A stretch of DNA of 64,000 bases from Saprospiraceae bacterium. Its GTDB lineage: Bacteria; Bacteroidota; Bacteroidia; Chitinophagales; Saprospiraceae. Below, piece after piece: positions 50,118-59,815 of the stretch. How positions within the stretch are numbered: position 1 is the first letter of the stretch; each line of letters begins with the position of its first letter. Below the pieces are notes generated by a model. That model was not told the DNA's origin, did not search any database, and saw only the letters and a list, made by a program, of their open reading frames with translations. The stretch lies in the NCBI GenBank assembly GCA_027488135.1, contig JAIYCH010000131.1, forward strand, positions 1 to 64,000, given 5' to 3'. The translations under genes and the position numbers were made by a program.

Positions 50118-52172
50118 TTATTTGTTTAATGTTAATGAAATTAAAAAACCATATTCCATGGCGGTTTCTTTGTGTTGAGCAAATCTACCTGTTGCACCTG
50201 AATGACCTGTTTCCATGTTTGTTCTCAATAGTAGTATATTTTGATCTGTTTTATAAGCTCTCAATTTAGCCACCCACTTGGCTGGTTCCCAATATTGAAC
50301 CTGGGAATCATGTAATCCAGTAGTCACTAAAATAGCGGGATAATCCATTTTTCTTACATTATCTACCGGAGAATACGATTTCATATAGTGATAATAAACC
50401 GGATCATTGGGATTTCCCCACTCATCATATTCAAAGGTAGTCAGCGGAATAGTGTCGTCCAACATAGTAGTTACGACATCGACAAAGGGTACTGAAGCGA
50501 TGACGCCCTTCCAAAGGTGAGGAGCCATATTTAAAATGGCACCCATTAATAATCCACCGGCACTGCCACCCATAGCAAAACATTTATCTGGAGAGGTATA
50601 ATTATTTGAAATTAACCATTCAGCACAAGAGATAAAATCGTAAAAAGTATTCTTTTTGTTAAGTAACTTACCACTGTTATACCAGTGTCTTCCAAGTTCC
50701 TCACCTCCTCTGATATGGGCAATAACATACACAAATCCTCTATCCAAAAGGCTAAGTCTAGACGAACTAAAATAGGGGTCTAAGCTAATGCCATAAGAGC
50801 CATAAGCGTAAAGTAAAAGAGGATGATTACCGGGTGCGGCAATATCTTTTCTATAAACCAATGACATTGGAATGGGTGTTCCGTCTTTTCCTGGCACAAA
50901 TATCCTTTCAGAATGATAATTTTCAGATTTAAAATCTCCAACAATGGTTTGCTGCTTTCTGAAATTCAATTTTTTTTCTTTCCATTCGTAGTCATAAACC
51001 GTCGAAGGCGTGCTCATCGACTGGTATTGTATTCTGACAAAAGGTAAATCATAGCTGGGATTCATTCCAATAGAAGCCATATAAGCATTTTCAGGAAATT
51101 CCAATAAATGCGATTCACCCTCTAAATTGGAAATAATCTTAATTTGTGTTAACCCATTTTGCCGCTGAGCTACCACCAGACAATCATTAAAATGAAGGAA
51201 TTGTTCCAATAAAATAGAAGAATCAGTAGGAATGACCATTTTCCATCTATCCATTGTTGTATTTCCTTCTTCACAGGACATAAGGCAAAAATTTTCCGCC
51301 TCATAATTTGTCAGAATATAAAAAGTGTCCTTAAAATGATCAATCTGATATTCAATGTTAGGTTGTCTTTTTGAAAAGACCTGTGGAGATTCAAGAGGGG
51401 TATCTAAGGACAAATACAAATCTTCATTTGAAATCGTCTGCGAAGAATGTATGATTAAAAATTTATTAGAACGCGATTTTGAAATGCTTACATAAAAAGT
51501 ATCATCTGATTCATTATAAATTTCTACATCTTCACTGTTGGAAGTACCCAGTTTATGCCGGCAAACACAATAATCTCTCAGTGTGTCTATATCTTTTTTC
51601 ACATAAAAGAAATAGAGATTATCCGTGGACCAGATACATTCACCGTTTGTATTATTTATTGTATCGGGTTTTAAATTACCTGATTCAATGTCTAATAATT
51701 TAAGATCATACAGACGGCGGCTAACAGTGTCTTCTGAATAAATCAAATACGAATTACAATTACTTGGATTAAAAGAGGATAGTTGATAATAAGAATGTCC
51801 TTCTGCCAGTTTATTTTGGTCCAATAATAAGTTTTCAGCACTAAAATCTTCCCATTTACTTCTGTATAAAAATGGATATTGCAGATTTTCTGCATACCGA
51901 ATCTGGTAGAAATAATCGTTTAAATAGAATGGGACGGAGGAATCATTTTGTTGAATTCTGGCAATGATTTCCTCATAAATTTCATTTTGCAATGAATCAT
52001 AAGGAGCCAGGACCTGTTTTGTATAATCATTTTCCGCTTCCAGATAATCAATGACCTCTTTATCCGTTCGATCATTCAACCAAAAGTAAGAATCAATTCT
52101 TTTATCTCCGTGAGCCACCAAAACGGAAGGTTTTGCAGGTGCAACAGGAGGAACTAAATGGGATATTTTCAT
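50118..52172 (-). CDS. ptrB: Oligopeptidase B (S9A serine peptidase)
   Basis: A 684-residue protein with the usual beta-propeller plus alpha/beta-hydrolase layout and no signal peptide. The nucleophile elbow is GGSAGG near residue 537, the Asp in LHDSQVQYWEP near 620 and the His in TGHSGATGRF near 655. The propeller precedes it, followed by the LYAYGSYG and IAHIRGGEELG oxyanion region. It cleaves small peptides after basic residues. The aminotransferase gene precedes it by three bases, so both may be co-transcribed. Its stop is 102 bases from the DUF4157 start. Confidence 0.93.
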   Translation of the reverse strand: MKISHLVPPVAPAKPSVLVAHGDKRIDSYFWLNDRTDKEVIDYLEAENDYTKQVLAPYDSLQNEIYEEIIARIQQNDSSVPFYLNDYFYQIRYAENLQYPFLYRSKWEDFSAENLLLDQNKLAEGHSYYQLSSFNPSNCNSYLIYSEDTVSRRLYDLKLLDIESGNLKPDTINNTNGECIWSTDNLYFFYVKKDIDTLRDYCVCRHKLGTSNSEDVEIYNESDDTFYVSISKSRSNKFLIIHSSQTISNEDLYLSLDTPLESPQVFSKRQPNIEYQIDHFKDTFYILTNYEAENFCLMSCEEGNTTMDRWKMVIPTDSSILLEQFLHFNDCLVVAQRQNGLTQIKIISNLEGESHLLEFPENAYMASIGMNPSYDLPFVRIQYQSMSTPSTVYDYEWKEKKLNFRKQQTIVGDFKSENYHSERIFVPGKDGTPIPMSLVYRKDIAAPGNHPLLLYAYGSYGISLDPYFSSSRLSLLDRGFVYVIAHIRGGEELGRHWYNSGKLLNKKNTFYDFISCAEWLISNNYTSPDKCFAMGGSAGGLLMGAILNMAPHLWKGVIASVPFVDVVTTMLDDTIPLTTFEYDEWGNPNDPVYYHYMKSYSPVDNVRKMDYPAILVTTGLHDSQVQYWEPAKWVAKLRAYKTDQNILLLRTNMETGHSGATGRFAQHKETAMEYGFLISLTLNK

Positions 52173-52175
52173 GTA

Positions 52176-53375
52176 TTATTTTAATTGGGCTAAAACATTG
52201 GCCATTCTGGCTACTGCTTCTTTTAATTCAGCTTCAGAGGCCGCATAAGAAATTCTAAAACATTCATCAGCACCAAATGCTGCACCTGAAACCACAGCAA
52301 CATAGGCTTCCTGGAGAATATAATCACAGAAATCAGTGGCATTATTGATTTCCATTTTATCTGATTTTTTTCCAAAATAGGCACTTATATCTGGAAAAAT
52401 ATAGAAGGCACCAAGGGGTAGATTCACCTTAACACCTGGAATTTCCTGAAGTAATTGAAGAACCATATCTCTTCTTTTTAAGAAAGCTGTTTTCATTAAT
52501 TCAGTTTCAGGCAATTTTGTTTGAAGAGCAAAGGTGGCCGCTTTCTGGCTGAATGAATTTGCACCGGAGGTGATTTGTCCCTGAACTTTATTGCAGGCAT
52601 CTGATAGCCATTGAGGACCTCCCATATAACCTAAGCGCCAGCCTGTCATGGCATATCCTTTTGAAAATCCATTTACTGTTACTGTTTGGTCTTTTACTTC
52701 TGGGAAGGAACCAATACTGATGTGTTTTCCAGTGAAATTAATGTATTCATAGATCTCATCCGCCACAATAATTATTCCAGGATGCTTACTAATTACTTGG
52801 GCAATAGCTTTTAATTCAGATTCAAGATAAACGGAACCTGTTGGATTACAAGGAGATGAAAATAATAAAGCTTTTGTTTTTGGTGTAATAGCTTTTTCAA
52901 TATCTTCAGCGCTAACCTTAAAATCACTTTCAATGCCCGCTTTTAGTAAAACGGTTTTACCTTCTGCCAGTTTAATTATTTCTGAATAAGAAACCCAGTA
53001 AGGCGCAAGTACAATTACCTCATCATCCTGGTCTAATAAAGAAAGGAAAATATTCGCCAATGTCTGTTTAGCCCCATTAGAGACAACAATCTGACTTGCC
53101 TTATAGTCTAAATTATTTTCTTCCTTGAATTTCTTACTTATGGCTTCTCTTAATTCTGGAATACCTGGAACGGGGGTATATTTCGTAAAACCTGCGTCGA
53201 GGGCATCTTTTGCCACTTGTTTTATGGCGTCAGGTGTATCAAAATCAGGCTCACCAATACTTAAATTTATAACTTCGTGTCCTTTAGCTTTAAGTTCTCT
53301 TGCCATCTGCGACATTTTAAGTGTTTCAGATTCAGCCATTCTTACAACTCGCTGTGATAATAGATTGCTTGACAT
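52176..53375 (-). CDS. PLP-dependent aminotransferase (aspartate aminotransferase family, class I)
   Basis: A 399-residue fold-type I aminotransferase. The PLP lysine is in NGFSKGYAMTGWRLGY near residue 239, VVSNGAKQTL near 105 binds PLP phosphate, SSPCNPTGSV near 174 is the NPTG box, and FRISYAAS near 376 supplies the carboxylate-binding Arg. Length and motifs fit bacterial aspartate or aromatic aminotransferases of subgroup I-beta. It is cytosolic. The oligopeptidase gene follows after three bases. Precise substrate choice is not readable. Confidence 0.9.
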   Translation of the reverse strand: MSSNLLSQRVVRMAESETLKMSQMARELKAKGHEVINLSIGEPDFDTPDAIKQVAKDALDAGFTKYTPVPGIPELREAISKKFKEENNLDYKASQIVVSNGAKQTLANIFLSLLDQDDEVIVLAPYWVSYSEIIKLAEGKTVLLKAGIESDFKVSAEDIEKAITPKTKALLFSSPCNPTGSVYLESELKAIAQVISKHPGIIIVADEIYEYINFTGKHISIGSFPEVKDQTVTVNGFSKGYAMTGWRLGYMGGPQWLSDACNKVQGQITSGANSFSQKAATFALQTKLPETELMKTAFLKRRDMVLQLLQEIPGVKVNLPLGAFYIFPDISAYFGKKSDKMEINNATDFCDYILQEAYVAVVSGAAFGADECFRISYAASEAELKEAVARMANVLAQLK

Positions 53376-53401
53376 TGTTTTGGGTTTTTTAAAAATAATT
53401 T

Positions 53402-53409
53402 CAAAAATA
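53402..53409 (-). promoter_or_regulatory. Candidate -7 element for the aminotransferase gene
   Basis: On the minus strand this reads TATTTTTG, an exact TAnnTTTG match about 27 bases before the start. A six-base inverted repeat (ACTACC, nine-base loop, GGTAGT, about 53416-53436) lies just upstream and could hold a regulator, but the evidence is slight. Confidence 0.4.
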
Positions 53410-53485
53410 ATATAAACTACCCTGTTTTTAGGTAGTATAAACCTTATTTTTATGACATACTTTTAATGAAGCTAATTAATCAATA

Positions 53486-55024
53486 ATGAACGGAAGTAAA
53501 TCTTTGGAAGAACGCATTCAAATAGCTCATTTAGGTGGGGGGCAGCAAAGAATAGATGATCAACATAAAAAAGGTAAATTAACCGCGAGGGAAAGAATTC
53601 ATTTTTTGCTTGATAATGGTAGTTTTGAGGAAATTGGTCAATTGGTTACCCATAGGTGTAACGATTTTGGCATGCAGGATCAAATTTATTATGGTGACGG
53701 TGTAATAACAGGTTATGGTACTATTTATGGGCGTTTAGTTTATGTATATGCCCAGGATTTTACTGTTTTTGGCGGTTCGTTGTCAGAGACTCATGCAGAA
53801 AAAATAGTAAAAATCATGGAACTGGCTTTGAATAATGGCGCACCTGTTATCGGGTTGAATGATTCTGGTGGTGCAAGAATTCAAGAGGGGGTAGTTTCTT
53901 TAGGTGGATATGCTGATATTTTTTACAAAAATGTATGTGCCAGCGGTGTTATTCCGCAAATTTCAGCTATTATGGGACCCTGTGCGGGAGGGGCTGTTTA
54001 CTCTCCGGCAATGACCGATTTTACCATCATGGTGGAGGAAAGCTCTTACATGTTTGTCACAGGGCCCAATGTGGTCAAAACCGTTACCAATGAAACCGTT
54101 ACATCTGAGGAACTAGGTGGAGCATTAACGCATGCTTCCAAATCGGGAGTAACCCATTTTACAGCAGAAAATGATGTAGAATGTCTGAGAAAAATCAAAG
54201 GCTTATTATCTTATTTACCTCAAAATTGTTGGGAAAAACCCGTTGATTTACCCTTTACTCTTGGTACTGAAGTTGTTTCAGCACTAAATACCATAATTCC
54301 TGAGAATGCTAATCAGCCTTATAACATGAAAGATGTTGTCAATGGAATTGTAGATGAAAATTCATTTTTTGAAGTTCAAGAGCTGTTTGCTGAAAATATT
54401 ATAATCGGTTTTGCTCGTATCGCTGGCATGTCCGTTGGTATTGTTGGAAACCAACCTATGGTATTAGCAGGCGTGCTTAATACAGATGCTTCAAGAAAAG
54501 CTGCCAGATTTGTTCGAACCTGCGATGCCTTTCAAATTCCATTACTGGTTTTAGTGGATGTTCCTGGCTTTTTACCCGGTACCGATCAGGAGTGGAATGG
54601 AATTATAACCCATGGTGCAAAATTACTTTATGCCTTCAGCGAGGCTACTGTTCCCAGAATTACCGTAATAACCAGAAAAGCTTACGGTGGTGCTTATGAT
54701 GTTATGAACTCAAAACATATTGGTGCTGATTTAAATTTTGCCTGGCCCACAGCAGAAATTGCTGTTATGGGTGCAAAAGGTGCCGCAGAAATTATCTTTA
54801 AAAAAGAAATTGCAGCCTCTGATAATCCAGATTTAACTACTTCAATGAAGGAAAAGGAATATAAAATTGCTTTTGCTCATCCGTTTCAAGCCGCTCAACG
54901 TGGATTTATTGATGAAGTTATTCAACCTGATAAAACCAGAATAAAATTGATAAAAGCATTTAGTATGCTAAAGAATAAAAAAGTGTCGTCACCGAATAGA
55001 AAACATGGAAATATTCCACTGTAA
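53486..55024 (+). CDS. Acyl-CoA carboxylase beta subunit (carboxyltransferase; propionyl-CoA type)
   Basis: A 512-residue carboxyltransferase. It covers both crotonase-like halves: [15 protein letters not shown] near residue 130 and [17 protein letters not shown] near 165 in the first, [16 protein letters not shown] near 357 and [14 protein letters not shown] near 407 in the second, with [12 protein letters not shown] near 425. Such proteins transfer carboxyl from biotin to acetyl- or propionyl-CoA. The biotin-bearing alpha partner is not in the window. The final segment [13 protein letters not shown] is also conserved. Propionyl- versus methylcrotonyl-CoA is uncertain. Confidence 0.9.
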   Translation: MNGSKSLEERIQIAHLGGGQQRIDDQHKKGKLTARERIHFLLDNGSFEEIGQLVTHRCNDFGMQDQIYYGDGVITGYGTIYGRLVYVYAQDFTVFGGSLSETHAEKIVKIMELALNNGAPVIGLNDSGGARIQEGVVSLGGYADIFYKNVCASGVIPQISAIMGPCAGGAVYSPAMTDFTIMVEESSYMFVTGPNVVKTVTNETVTSEELGGALTHASKSGVTHFTAENDVECLRKIKGLLSYLPQNCWEKPVDLPFTLGTEVVSALNTIIPENANQPYNMKDVVNGIVDENSFFEVQELFAENIIIGFARIAGMSVGIVGNQPMVLAGVLNTDASRKAARFVRTCDAFQIPLLVLVDVPGFLPGTDQEWNGIITHGAKLLYAFSEATVPRITVITRKAYGGAYDVMNSKHIGADLNFAWPTAEIAVMGAKGAAEIIFKKEIAASDNPDLTTSMKEKEYKIAFAHPFQAAQRGFIDEVIQPDKTRIKLIKAFSMLKNKKVSSPNRKHGNIPL

Positions 55025-55036
55025 ATTATTAATGGT

Positions 55037-55579
55037 TTAGTATTGCCATTTATCAAGGTGGTGGACAAATAAAACGGCTAAGTTTTCAGCATCGGGTAAT
55101 GCCCGGTGCTGATTCCCCTCAAATTCATAGCCATCAATTTCTAAAGCATGGGTTAAACTTACTGAACGTTTAAGTTTTTTGAAATCTAAATATTGTCGCT
55201 TTAAATTAATATGGTAATCCGTCCATTCTGATCCAATATGGTGTAGTTTACAGTCCTGAATGAACATTTTTTTATCAAAATGTCCCCATGAACAAAGCAT
55301 ATAATCTTCTTCAATGTTTACCCAATCTAAAAATCTTTCTATAACCACAGGAAATAAGGGCGCTTTATTGGTGTCCTGGGTAGTTATATTGGTAAGCTCT
55401 TGGCAGAAAATGGACAGGTCAGGATATAAAGTTGGTTTTATTAAGGAGGAAAAAGTATCTTGAATTTCCCCAAAATTATTTAAACTAAGCGCTCCAATTT
55501 CTATGATTTCCTGAGGTCGGAGCTTAAATGCATCCTGATTCCAGCAGGTAGCTTCTAAATCATATATTATAAAATTCAT
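55037..55579 (-). CDS. DEDDh 3'-5' exonuclease, KapD/ERI1-like
   Basis: A 180-residue exonuclease. Motif I, YDLEATCW with Asp and Glu, begins at residue 6. Motif II is in SWGHFDKKMF near 98, and motif III is HRALPDAEN near 160 with the His and Asp, so the DEDDh set is complete. The layout matches KapD/ERI1-like 3'-5' exonucleases, which trim RNA or DNA 3' ends. Its start overlaps the acyltransferase gene's end by four bases, implying co-translation. Confidence 0.85.
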   Translation of the reverse strand: MNFIIYDLEATCWNQDAFKLRPQEIIEIGALSLNNFGEIQDTFSSLIKPTLYPDLSIFCQELTNITTQDTNKAPLFPVVIERFLDWVNIEEDYMLCSWGHFDKKMFIQDCKLHHIGSEWTDYHINLKRQYLDFKKLKRSVSLTHALEIDGYEFEGNQHRALPDAENLAVLFVHHLDKWQY

Positions 55580-57267
55580 ATATTTATTCGTCCAGGTTTA
55601 ATCCATTTTTCCAAACCATACCCTGTTAATCTGTTATGGTAAAAGTAAAGGAGATAAAAATTTTCACTGATAACTTCTCCTGATTTATTCTTTTTTAATG
55701 GTTTTTTGATGTGAAAAGTTCCTAAATGTTTAATTCCATCTGCTATCAATTCATCTATTGAAGAATTTATTTCAGGAGAAAGGATGAGTTTCTCATTTTC
55801 AGCATAAATAACCAAGGTTTTTTGTAATTGTTTTACAGTAGCTGATAGCACGTTATAGTCAAAAATATAGTCGTCGGTTGGTAATCTTAGAACACCAAAT
55901 AAATCTAATTTAGGATTTTCATTACAAATTATTTCAAATGCAGCAAAAGCTAAAAGGTGACTACTTAAGACAATATTGTCAGAATGAAACCTCTTGATAA
56001 TATTTTCAGCTAGTAAGTTAGTGTATTCAGTCTCCCGTTGTACATCGGTATTTACTTTGCCATCAGAAATAAAATAATCGGCCATATTTATGGTATTACC
56101 GTATTTATCTTTACTATTTCCTTTCTGGTCTACTGGATTTCCAATAACATCCATTGCTTTTCCAAAAGAAAGGGTAATTTCATTACCTTCTGATAAAATT
56201 TTCCAAATAAATCGAATAATTCCGGATAGTCCGGAATAATCTTTTCCCTCTTTAAAGTACCTTGATTTACCTTGTTGTTTTAAATATTGTTCTATTAGAG
56301 ATTGGCCATCCAAAACGAAGTGATAGCTTAATATTAATGGAACTATATATATTTTTGTATTTTCATTTCTCTGAATCATGGCTCTTTGCGCTTCAACCAG
56401 CGTTCCGAGTAAACCCATTTTTAACTTATTTTCTATAGCACCTGATCTTGATCGGGTACCACCTGGAAAAAAAATACTATTAGTACCTCTTTGAATAGAT
56501 AGACTTGACATAGATTTTAAGGTTTCCAAATATATTTTATTTTTCTTCCTTCTATCTACTCTGTAGGCTCCCAGTCGATTCAGGAAATAGGCTGTATAAC
56601 CAGTATTATACAGATTTAAACCTGCACCATAAGAGAATGCGGGTAAACCTATCACTGCATCAAGGACATAACCTATAAGAATCGAGTCAAGATTAGAAAA
56701 ATGAGTAGGTACTATAATTAAAGTTCCTTTTTGCGCTAAACTTCTAACATGGTCAATATCACCTTTAACGATGAGTTTTTGAACGAGTCTTTTTTTTCCT
56801 CCCGTCAGTCTGATTTTCCAAAAACTAGCTTGAAGTAATTGGTTAAAAAACCAGGTGAGAAACTTTCTTGCAAATAGGAAGGTATTTATTCTAAAAGTAC
56901 CTACAATTTCAAGCGCATACCTGTGAATAATTTGCTTTAAGAGGTAGGTATTATTTTGCGAACTTATGCTTTCATCTTTATCGACAGAATATTTCACCAA
57001 TCTTTTCTTAATCCTGGACCAAAATTGTCTTTCATTGGGCGGATCCACCTTCCATGGTTCCTCTTTGATTCTTATTTTTTCTAAATAAATAGTTTCCGCT
57101 AATAGATCGGTAATATTTTCCTTGTGAAAATGTTCCATTTTATCGAGCGTGAAATGCTCTAATTCTTCAGTGAATGTTTTTCTGTCTTCACTTAACTTAA
57201 AAATAGGCCAGTCGTTAATATCCGGCAAAATAGGGGGGTAAGTACCGGGAAGTGTTTTGTTTTGCAT
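55576..57267 (-). CDS. PlsB/PlsC-like glycerophosphate acyltransferase
   Basis: A 563-residue acyltransferase. The HX4D catalytic motif is THFSNLDSILIGY near residue 190, a second block FFPGGTRSRSG near 268 holds the glycine-rich phosphate-binding motif, and VPLILSYHFVLDG near 306 is the third. The length and flanking helical regions resemble PlsB-type glycerol-3-phosphate acyltransferases rather than the short PlsC. It acts at the inner membrane in phospholipid synthesis. It overlaps the exonuclease gene and follows engB after two bases. Confidence 0.85.
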   Translation of the reverse strand: MQNKTLPGTYPPILPDINDWPIFKLSEDRKTFTEELEHFTLDKMEHFHKENITDLLAETIYLEKIRIKEEPWKVDPPNERQFWSRIKKRLVKYSVDKDESISSQNNTYLLKQIIHRYALEIVGTFRINTFLFARKFLTWFFNQLLQASFWKIRLTGGKKRLVQKLIVKGDIDHVRSLAQKGTLIIVPTHFSNLDSILIGYVLDAVIGLPAFSYGAGLNLYNTGYTAYFLNRLGAYRVDRRKKNKIYLETLKSMSSLSIQRGTNSIFFPGGTRSRSGAIENKLKMGLLGTLVEAQRAMIQRNENTKIYIVPLILSYHFVLDGQSLIEQYLKQQGKSRYFKEGKDYSGLSGIIRFIWKILSEGNEITLSFGKAMDVIGNPVDQKGNSKDKYGNTINMADYFISDGKVNTDVQRETEYTNLLAENIIKRFHSDNIVLSSHLLAFAAFEIICNENPKLDLFGVLRLPTDDYIFDYNVLSATVKQLQKTLVIYAENEKLILSPEINSSIDELIADGIKHLGTFHIKKPLKKNKSGEVISENFYLLYFYHNRLTGYGLEKWIKPGRINI

Positions 57268-57269
57268 AA

Positions 57270-57887
57270 TTAATAGGCTTGTTCATACTGTTTTACAAGC
57301 TGTTCTATGTAGTTTAGAATATTTTCTTTTCCCGACGATGTTTTGGCGGAACTAGGAAACTGCATAGGCAAATCGTTCCAGGTTTCGGACAGGGCATCTT
57401 TAAATGCCTGGGTATTTTTGTCATATTCCTCCGTACTTAGTTTATCTGTTTTTGTGTAAACAATGACAAAAGGTATTCTTGCCTCACCCAACCAATTTAA
57501 CAAATCTATATCCAGCTGCTGAGGAGGAATTCTACTGTCTATAAGTACAAAAGTGCAATAAAGATTATCTCGCTTACTTAAATAGGTTCTAATCATTTTC
57601 TCCCATTCCTTCCTCATGGCTTTGGAAGTAATGGCATAACCGTATCCAGGTAAATCGACCAGAAACCATTTACTGTTTATGTGAAAATAATTTAACATTC
57701 TGGTTTTCCCTGGTTTCCCTGAGGTTAAAGCCAATTCATCCTTACCACAAATCATGTTAATTAACGAAGATTTCCCCACGTTAGATCTTCCGATGAAGGC
57801 AAATTCAGGCTGATTTGTTTCCGGGCATAATTGTAAATCTGGAAAACTACCTTTGAATTCTGCTATTATATTTTTCATACTTTCCAT
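57270..57887 (-). CDS. engB: Ribosome biogenesis GTPase EngB (YihA/YsxC)
   Basis: A 205-residue GTPase. G1 is GRSNVGKSSL near residue 32, G2 SGKPGKTRMLNYF near 55, G3 DLPGYGYA near 77, and G4 YTKTDKL near 144. It is needed for large-subunit ribosome maturation. The length and order of motifs are normal. A promoter element (TACTTTTG on the minus strand) lies about 14 bases upstream. It begins a run with the acyltransferase and exonuclease genes. The start at 57887 is used; an ATG three codons later is possible. Confidence 0.95.
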   Translation of the reverse strand: MESMKNIIAEFKGSFPDLQLCPETNQPEFAFIGRSNVGKSSLINMICGKDELALTSGKPGKTRMLNYFHINSKWFLVDLPGYGYAITSKAMRKEWEKMIRTYLSKRDNLYCTFVLIDSRIPPQQLDIDLLNWLGEARIPFVIVYTKTDKLSTEEYDKNTQAFKDALSETWNDLPMQFPSSAKTSSGKENILNYIEQLVKQYEQAY

Positions 57888-57900
57888 TTTTACTTTACAC

Positions 57901-57908
57901 CAAAAGTA
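57901..57908 (-). promoter_or_regulatory. Candidate -7 element for engB operon
   Basis: On the minus strand this reads TACTTTTG, an exact TAnnTTTG match about 14 bases before the engB start codon. Confidence 0.45.
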
Positions 57909-57981
57909 ACATTTTTTATTAAACCTTCGTTATGCATGCATATTTATTTGAATTGGATTGTTTACGTTAAAAATAAATTTT

Positions 57982-58614
57982 ATGAAAAAGTACCTGTTTT
58001 TATTTCTATGTTTTGCCATTTTTACCCCGCTGACATTCCTAAATGCTCAATTTATTAGTGGTGGGTTTAGGTTGGGATTGAACAACTCTATGGATATTGA
58101 CGACTTGAAATTAGCCATTGCCGACAAACAATCTTTCTCCTTAGCTTTAAATAATTCTAACTTTGGTTATCATTTTGCAGGTCTCGTTAGAGTTAAGTTA
58201 GGCCCTTTATTTTTACAACCAGAATTGGTTTTTAACTCCAATTCATTTGATTTTACCTGGAAGGAAGTAGGGAAGTCAGTCGTAAATGTTGGAAAACAAA
58301 AATTTCAATATCTTGAAATCCCCGTCTTGGCTGGTCTGAAATTAGGTCCATTCAGGGTAAATGCAGGTCCATCTGGTCACTTGTTTTTAAATAAAACGGG
58401 AGATCTTTTTAAAATTAATAATTACGACGTCAATTTTTCAGGTTTAACGCTTGGATATACTGCAGGGGTTGGTTTGGACATTGGTAAATTTATGGTAGAT
58501 GTTCGTTATGATGGAAATTTCTCTAGCTCTGACGGTACAGTAAATTTTATTAAAGATTTTAAAATTTCTAACCGACCTCCTAAATTATTAGCAAGCGTAG
58601 GTTTCCGTTTTTAA
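57982..58614 (+). CDS. PorT-like outer-membrane beta-barrel protein
   Basis: A 210-residue protein beginning at the ATG at 57982 with a signal peptide (KKYLFLFLCFAIFTPLTFL) cleaved near LNAQ. The mature part is a run of amphipathic beta strands (GGFRLGLNNS, LVRVKLGPLFLQPELVF, LEIPVLAGLKLGPFRVNAGP) with a terminal aromatic residue, typical of an eight-stranded barrel of the OMP_b-brl/PorT group. The function is unknown; PorT itself acts in T9SS. A strong terminator follows. It is divergent from engB. Confidence 0.7.
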   Translation: MKKYLFLFLCFAIFTPLTFLNAQFISGGFRLGLNNSMDIDDLKLAIADKQSFSLALNNSNFGYHFAGLVRVKLGPLFLQPELVFNSNSFDFTWKEVGKSVVNVGKQKFQYLEIPVLAGLKLGPFRVNAGPSGHLFLNKTGDLFKINNYDVNFSGLTLGYTAGVGLDIGKFMVDVRYDGNFSSSDGTVNFIKDFKISNRPPKLLASVGFRF

Positions 58615-58632
58615 AAAATAAATTAGAATGAT

Positions 58633-58671
58633 AAAAAACCCTTTCGACGTACAACCTCGGAAGGGTTTTTT
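58633..58671 (+). terminator. Intrinsic terminator after the beta-barrel gene
   Basis: AAAAAACCCTT pairs with AAGGGTTTTTT (11 base pairs), extended inward by a T-G wobble and CGA/TCG. The stem ends in a T run, and the A-rich left arm makes it potentially bidirectional. Confidence 0.85.
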
Positions 58672-58712
58672 GATTCTTATTAATAATGTAGCACCTCTGA
58701 TGTATTGTTTTC

Positions 58713-59231
58713 ATGGAAGAGCAGAAACTTATCGCCGCTTGTAAGGCAAACGACAGACTGGCGCAACAGTTACTTTATAAACGTTATGCAAACGCTATGT
58801 TTACTATTTCGTATAGAATAACAAAGGATAAGGAATTAGCCGCCGATGTTCTGCAGGAAGCATTCGTTAGAGTATTTCATTATATTTATACATTTAGGGG
58901 TGAATCTACTTTGGGTGCCTGGATAAAAACGATTGTGGTTCGTTCTGCTTTGGCGATGCTCAAAAAAGAAAAAAAAGAGTTATCCTTTGATTTAAGTGAA
59001 GTGGATGAATCTCATACTCATCTGCATTTTTCACATGATATTGATTATCTCGAAAAAGCCATCCTTTCTCTGCCTTCAGGTTATAGAACCGTTTTTCTCT
59101 TAATTGAAGTCGAAGGATATACCCATCAAGACGTTGCAGACTTGTTAGGCGTGTCCGTCGGAACTTCAAAATCTCAATTATTTTACGCCAAAAAAAGATT
59201 AAGGGAATTAATTTCTCCTAAAATTGAGTAG
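58713..59231 (+). CDS. ECF-type RNA polymerase sigma factor
   Basis: A 172-residue sigma-70-family factor. Region 2 begins with QQLLYKRYANAMF and has ADVLQEAFVRVFHY near residue 45; region 4 has LPSGYRTVFLLIEVEGYTHQDVADLLGVS near 115-143, including its HTH. No region 3 is present, as in ECF factors. It would direct polymerase to its own operon and stress or envelope genes. The anti-sigma gene follows after two bases. Confidence 0.92.
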   Translation: MEEQKLIAACKANDRLAQQLLYKRYANAMFTISYRITKDKELAADVLQEAFVRVFHYIYTFRGESTLGAWIKTIVVRSALAMLKKEKKELSFDLSEVDESHTHLHFSHDIDYLEKAILSLPSGYRTVFLLIEVEGYTHQDVADLLGVSVGTSKSQLFYAKKRLRELISPKIE

Positions 59232-59233
59232 TT

Positions 59234-59806
59234 ATGGAAGATTTTAACCAATTAAAATGGGATAATCAAAAATATTTACCTCCAAATGATTTATGGGGTA
59301 AGATTGAATTTGATTTGGATTATCAGAATAACATAAAGCCTCTTCTTGAACAGTTACCAGAACGAACGGCTCCTTCGCATATTTGGAGTGAAATTGAAAA
59401 AAATATACCTTCTGGTAGAATGCGACTTTTAAAAAGGAAATGGGTAGTCCAGACAGCCGCAGCTATAGTTCTTTTAGCGGTAGGATTTGGTTTAGGTAGT
59501 TGGTTTAATACCAAGCCATTGAGTTCTCCAGTATTAAGCTATTCGCAGGTTAAAACTATTTCTAATTTAGAAGAAGATCAGGAATCAATAAATGACGTGT
59601 TGGATGAATATGTGAAAAAATGTAAATATTATCCAAATGAAATTTCATGTTCTCTAGTGAATGATTTTACAGATTTAGTGTCTGCTAAAGCAGAATTGGA
59701 AGATATAATTAAAAGAATGGGTAATTCTGATAACATTATGCAGCAATTGCGAAGGATTGAATTAGAAAAATCCAGGATTATTCGAAATATGGCTCAGCGA
59801 ATTTAA
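59234..59806 (+). CDS. Probable transmembrane anti-sigma factor
   Basis: A 190-residue protein with a cytosolic N-terminal region, one transmembrane helix (about residues 69-89, VQTAAAIVLLAVGFGLGSW), and a periplasmic tail. The N-terminal part holds a duplicated segment: PPNDLWGKIEFDL and APSHIWSEIEKNI. The periplasmic tail is charged and helical. Position directly after an ECF sigma gene is the main support. No zinc-binding HxxxCxxC motif is found, so it is not a ZAS-type anti-sigma factor. It has no obvious homologous family by eye. Confidence 0.6.
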   Translation: MEDFNQLKWDNQKYLPPNDLWGKIEFDLDYQNNIKPLLEQLPERTAPSHIWSEIEKNIPSGRMRLLKRKWVVQTAAAIVLLAVGFGLGSWFNTKPLSSPVLSYSQVKTISNLEEDQESINDVLDEYVKKCKYYPNEISCSLVNDFTDLVSAKAELEDIIKRMGNSDNIMQQLRRIELEKSRIIRNMAQRI

Positions 59807-59815
59807 TATGAATGT

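Noticed and set aside
53416-53436. Six-base inverted repeat near the aminotransferase promoter as a defined operator
   Set aside because: Arms are short, no partner copy is present, and it is kept only as a remark on the promoter.
57930-57940. TGCATGCA palindrome between engB and the beta-barrel gene
   Set aside because: A lone eight-base palindrome in AT-rich DNA without a second copy or promoter context is expected by chance.
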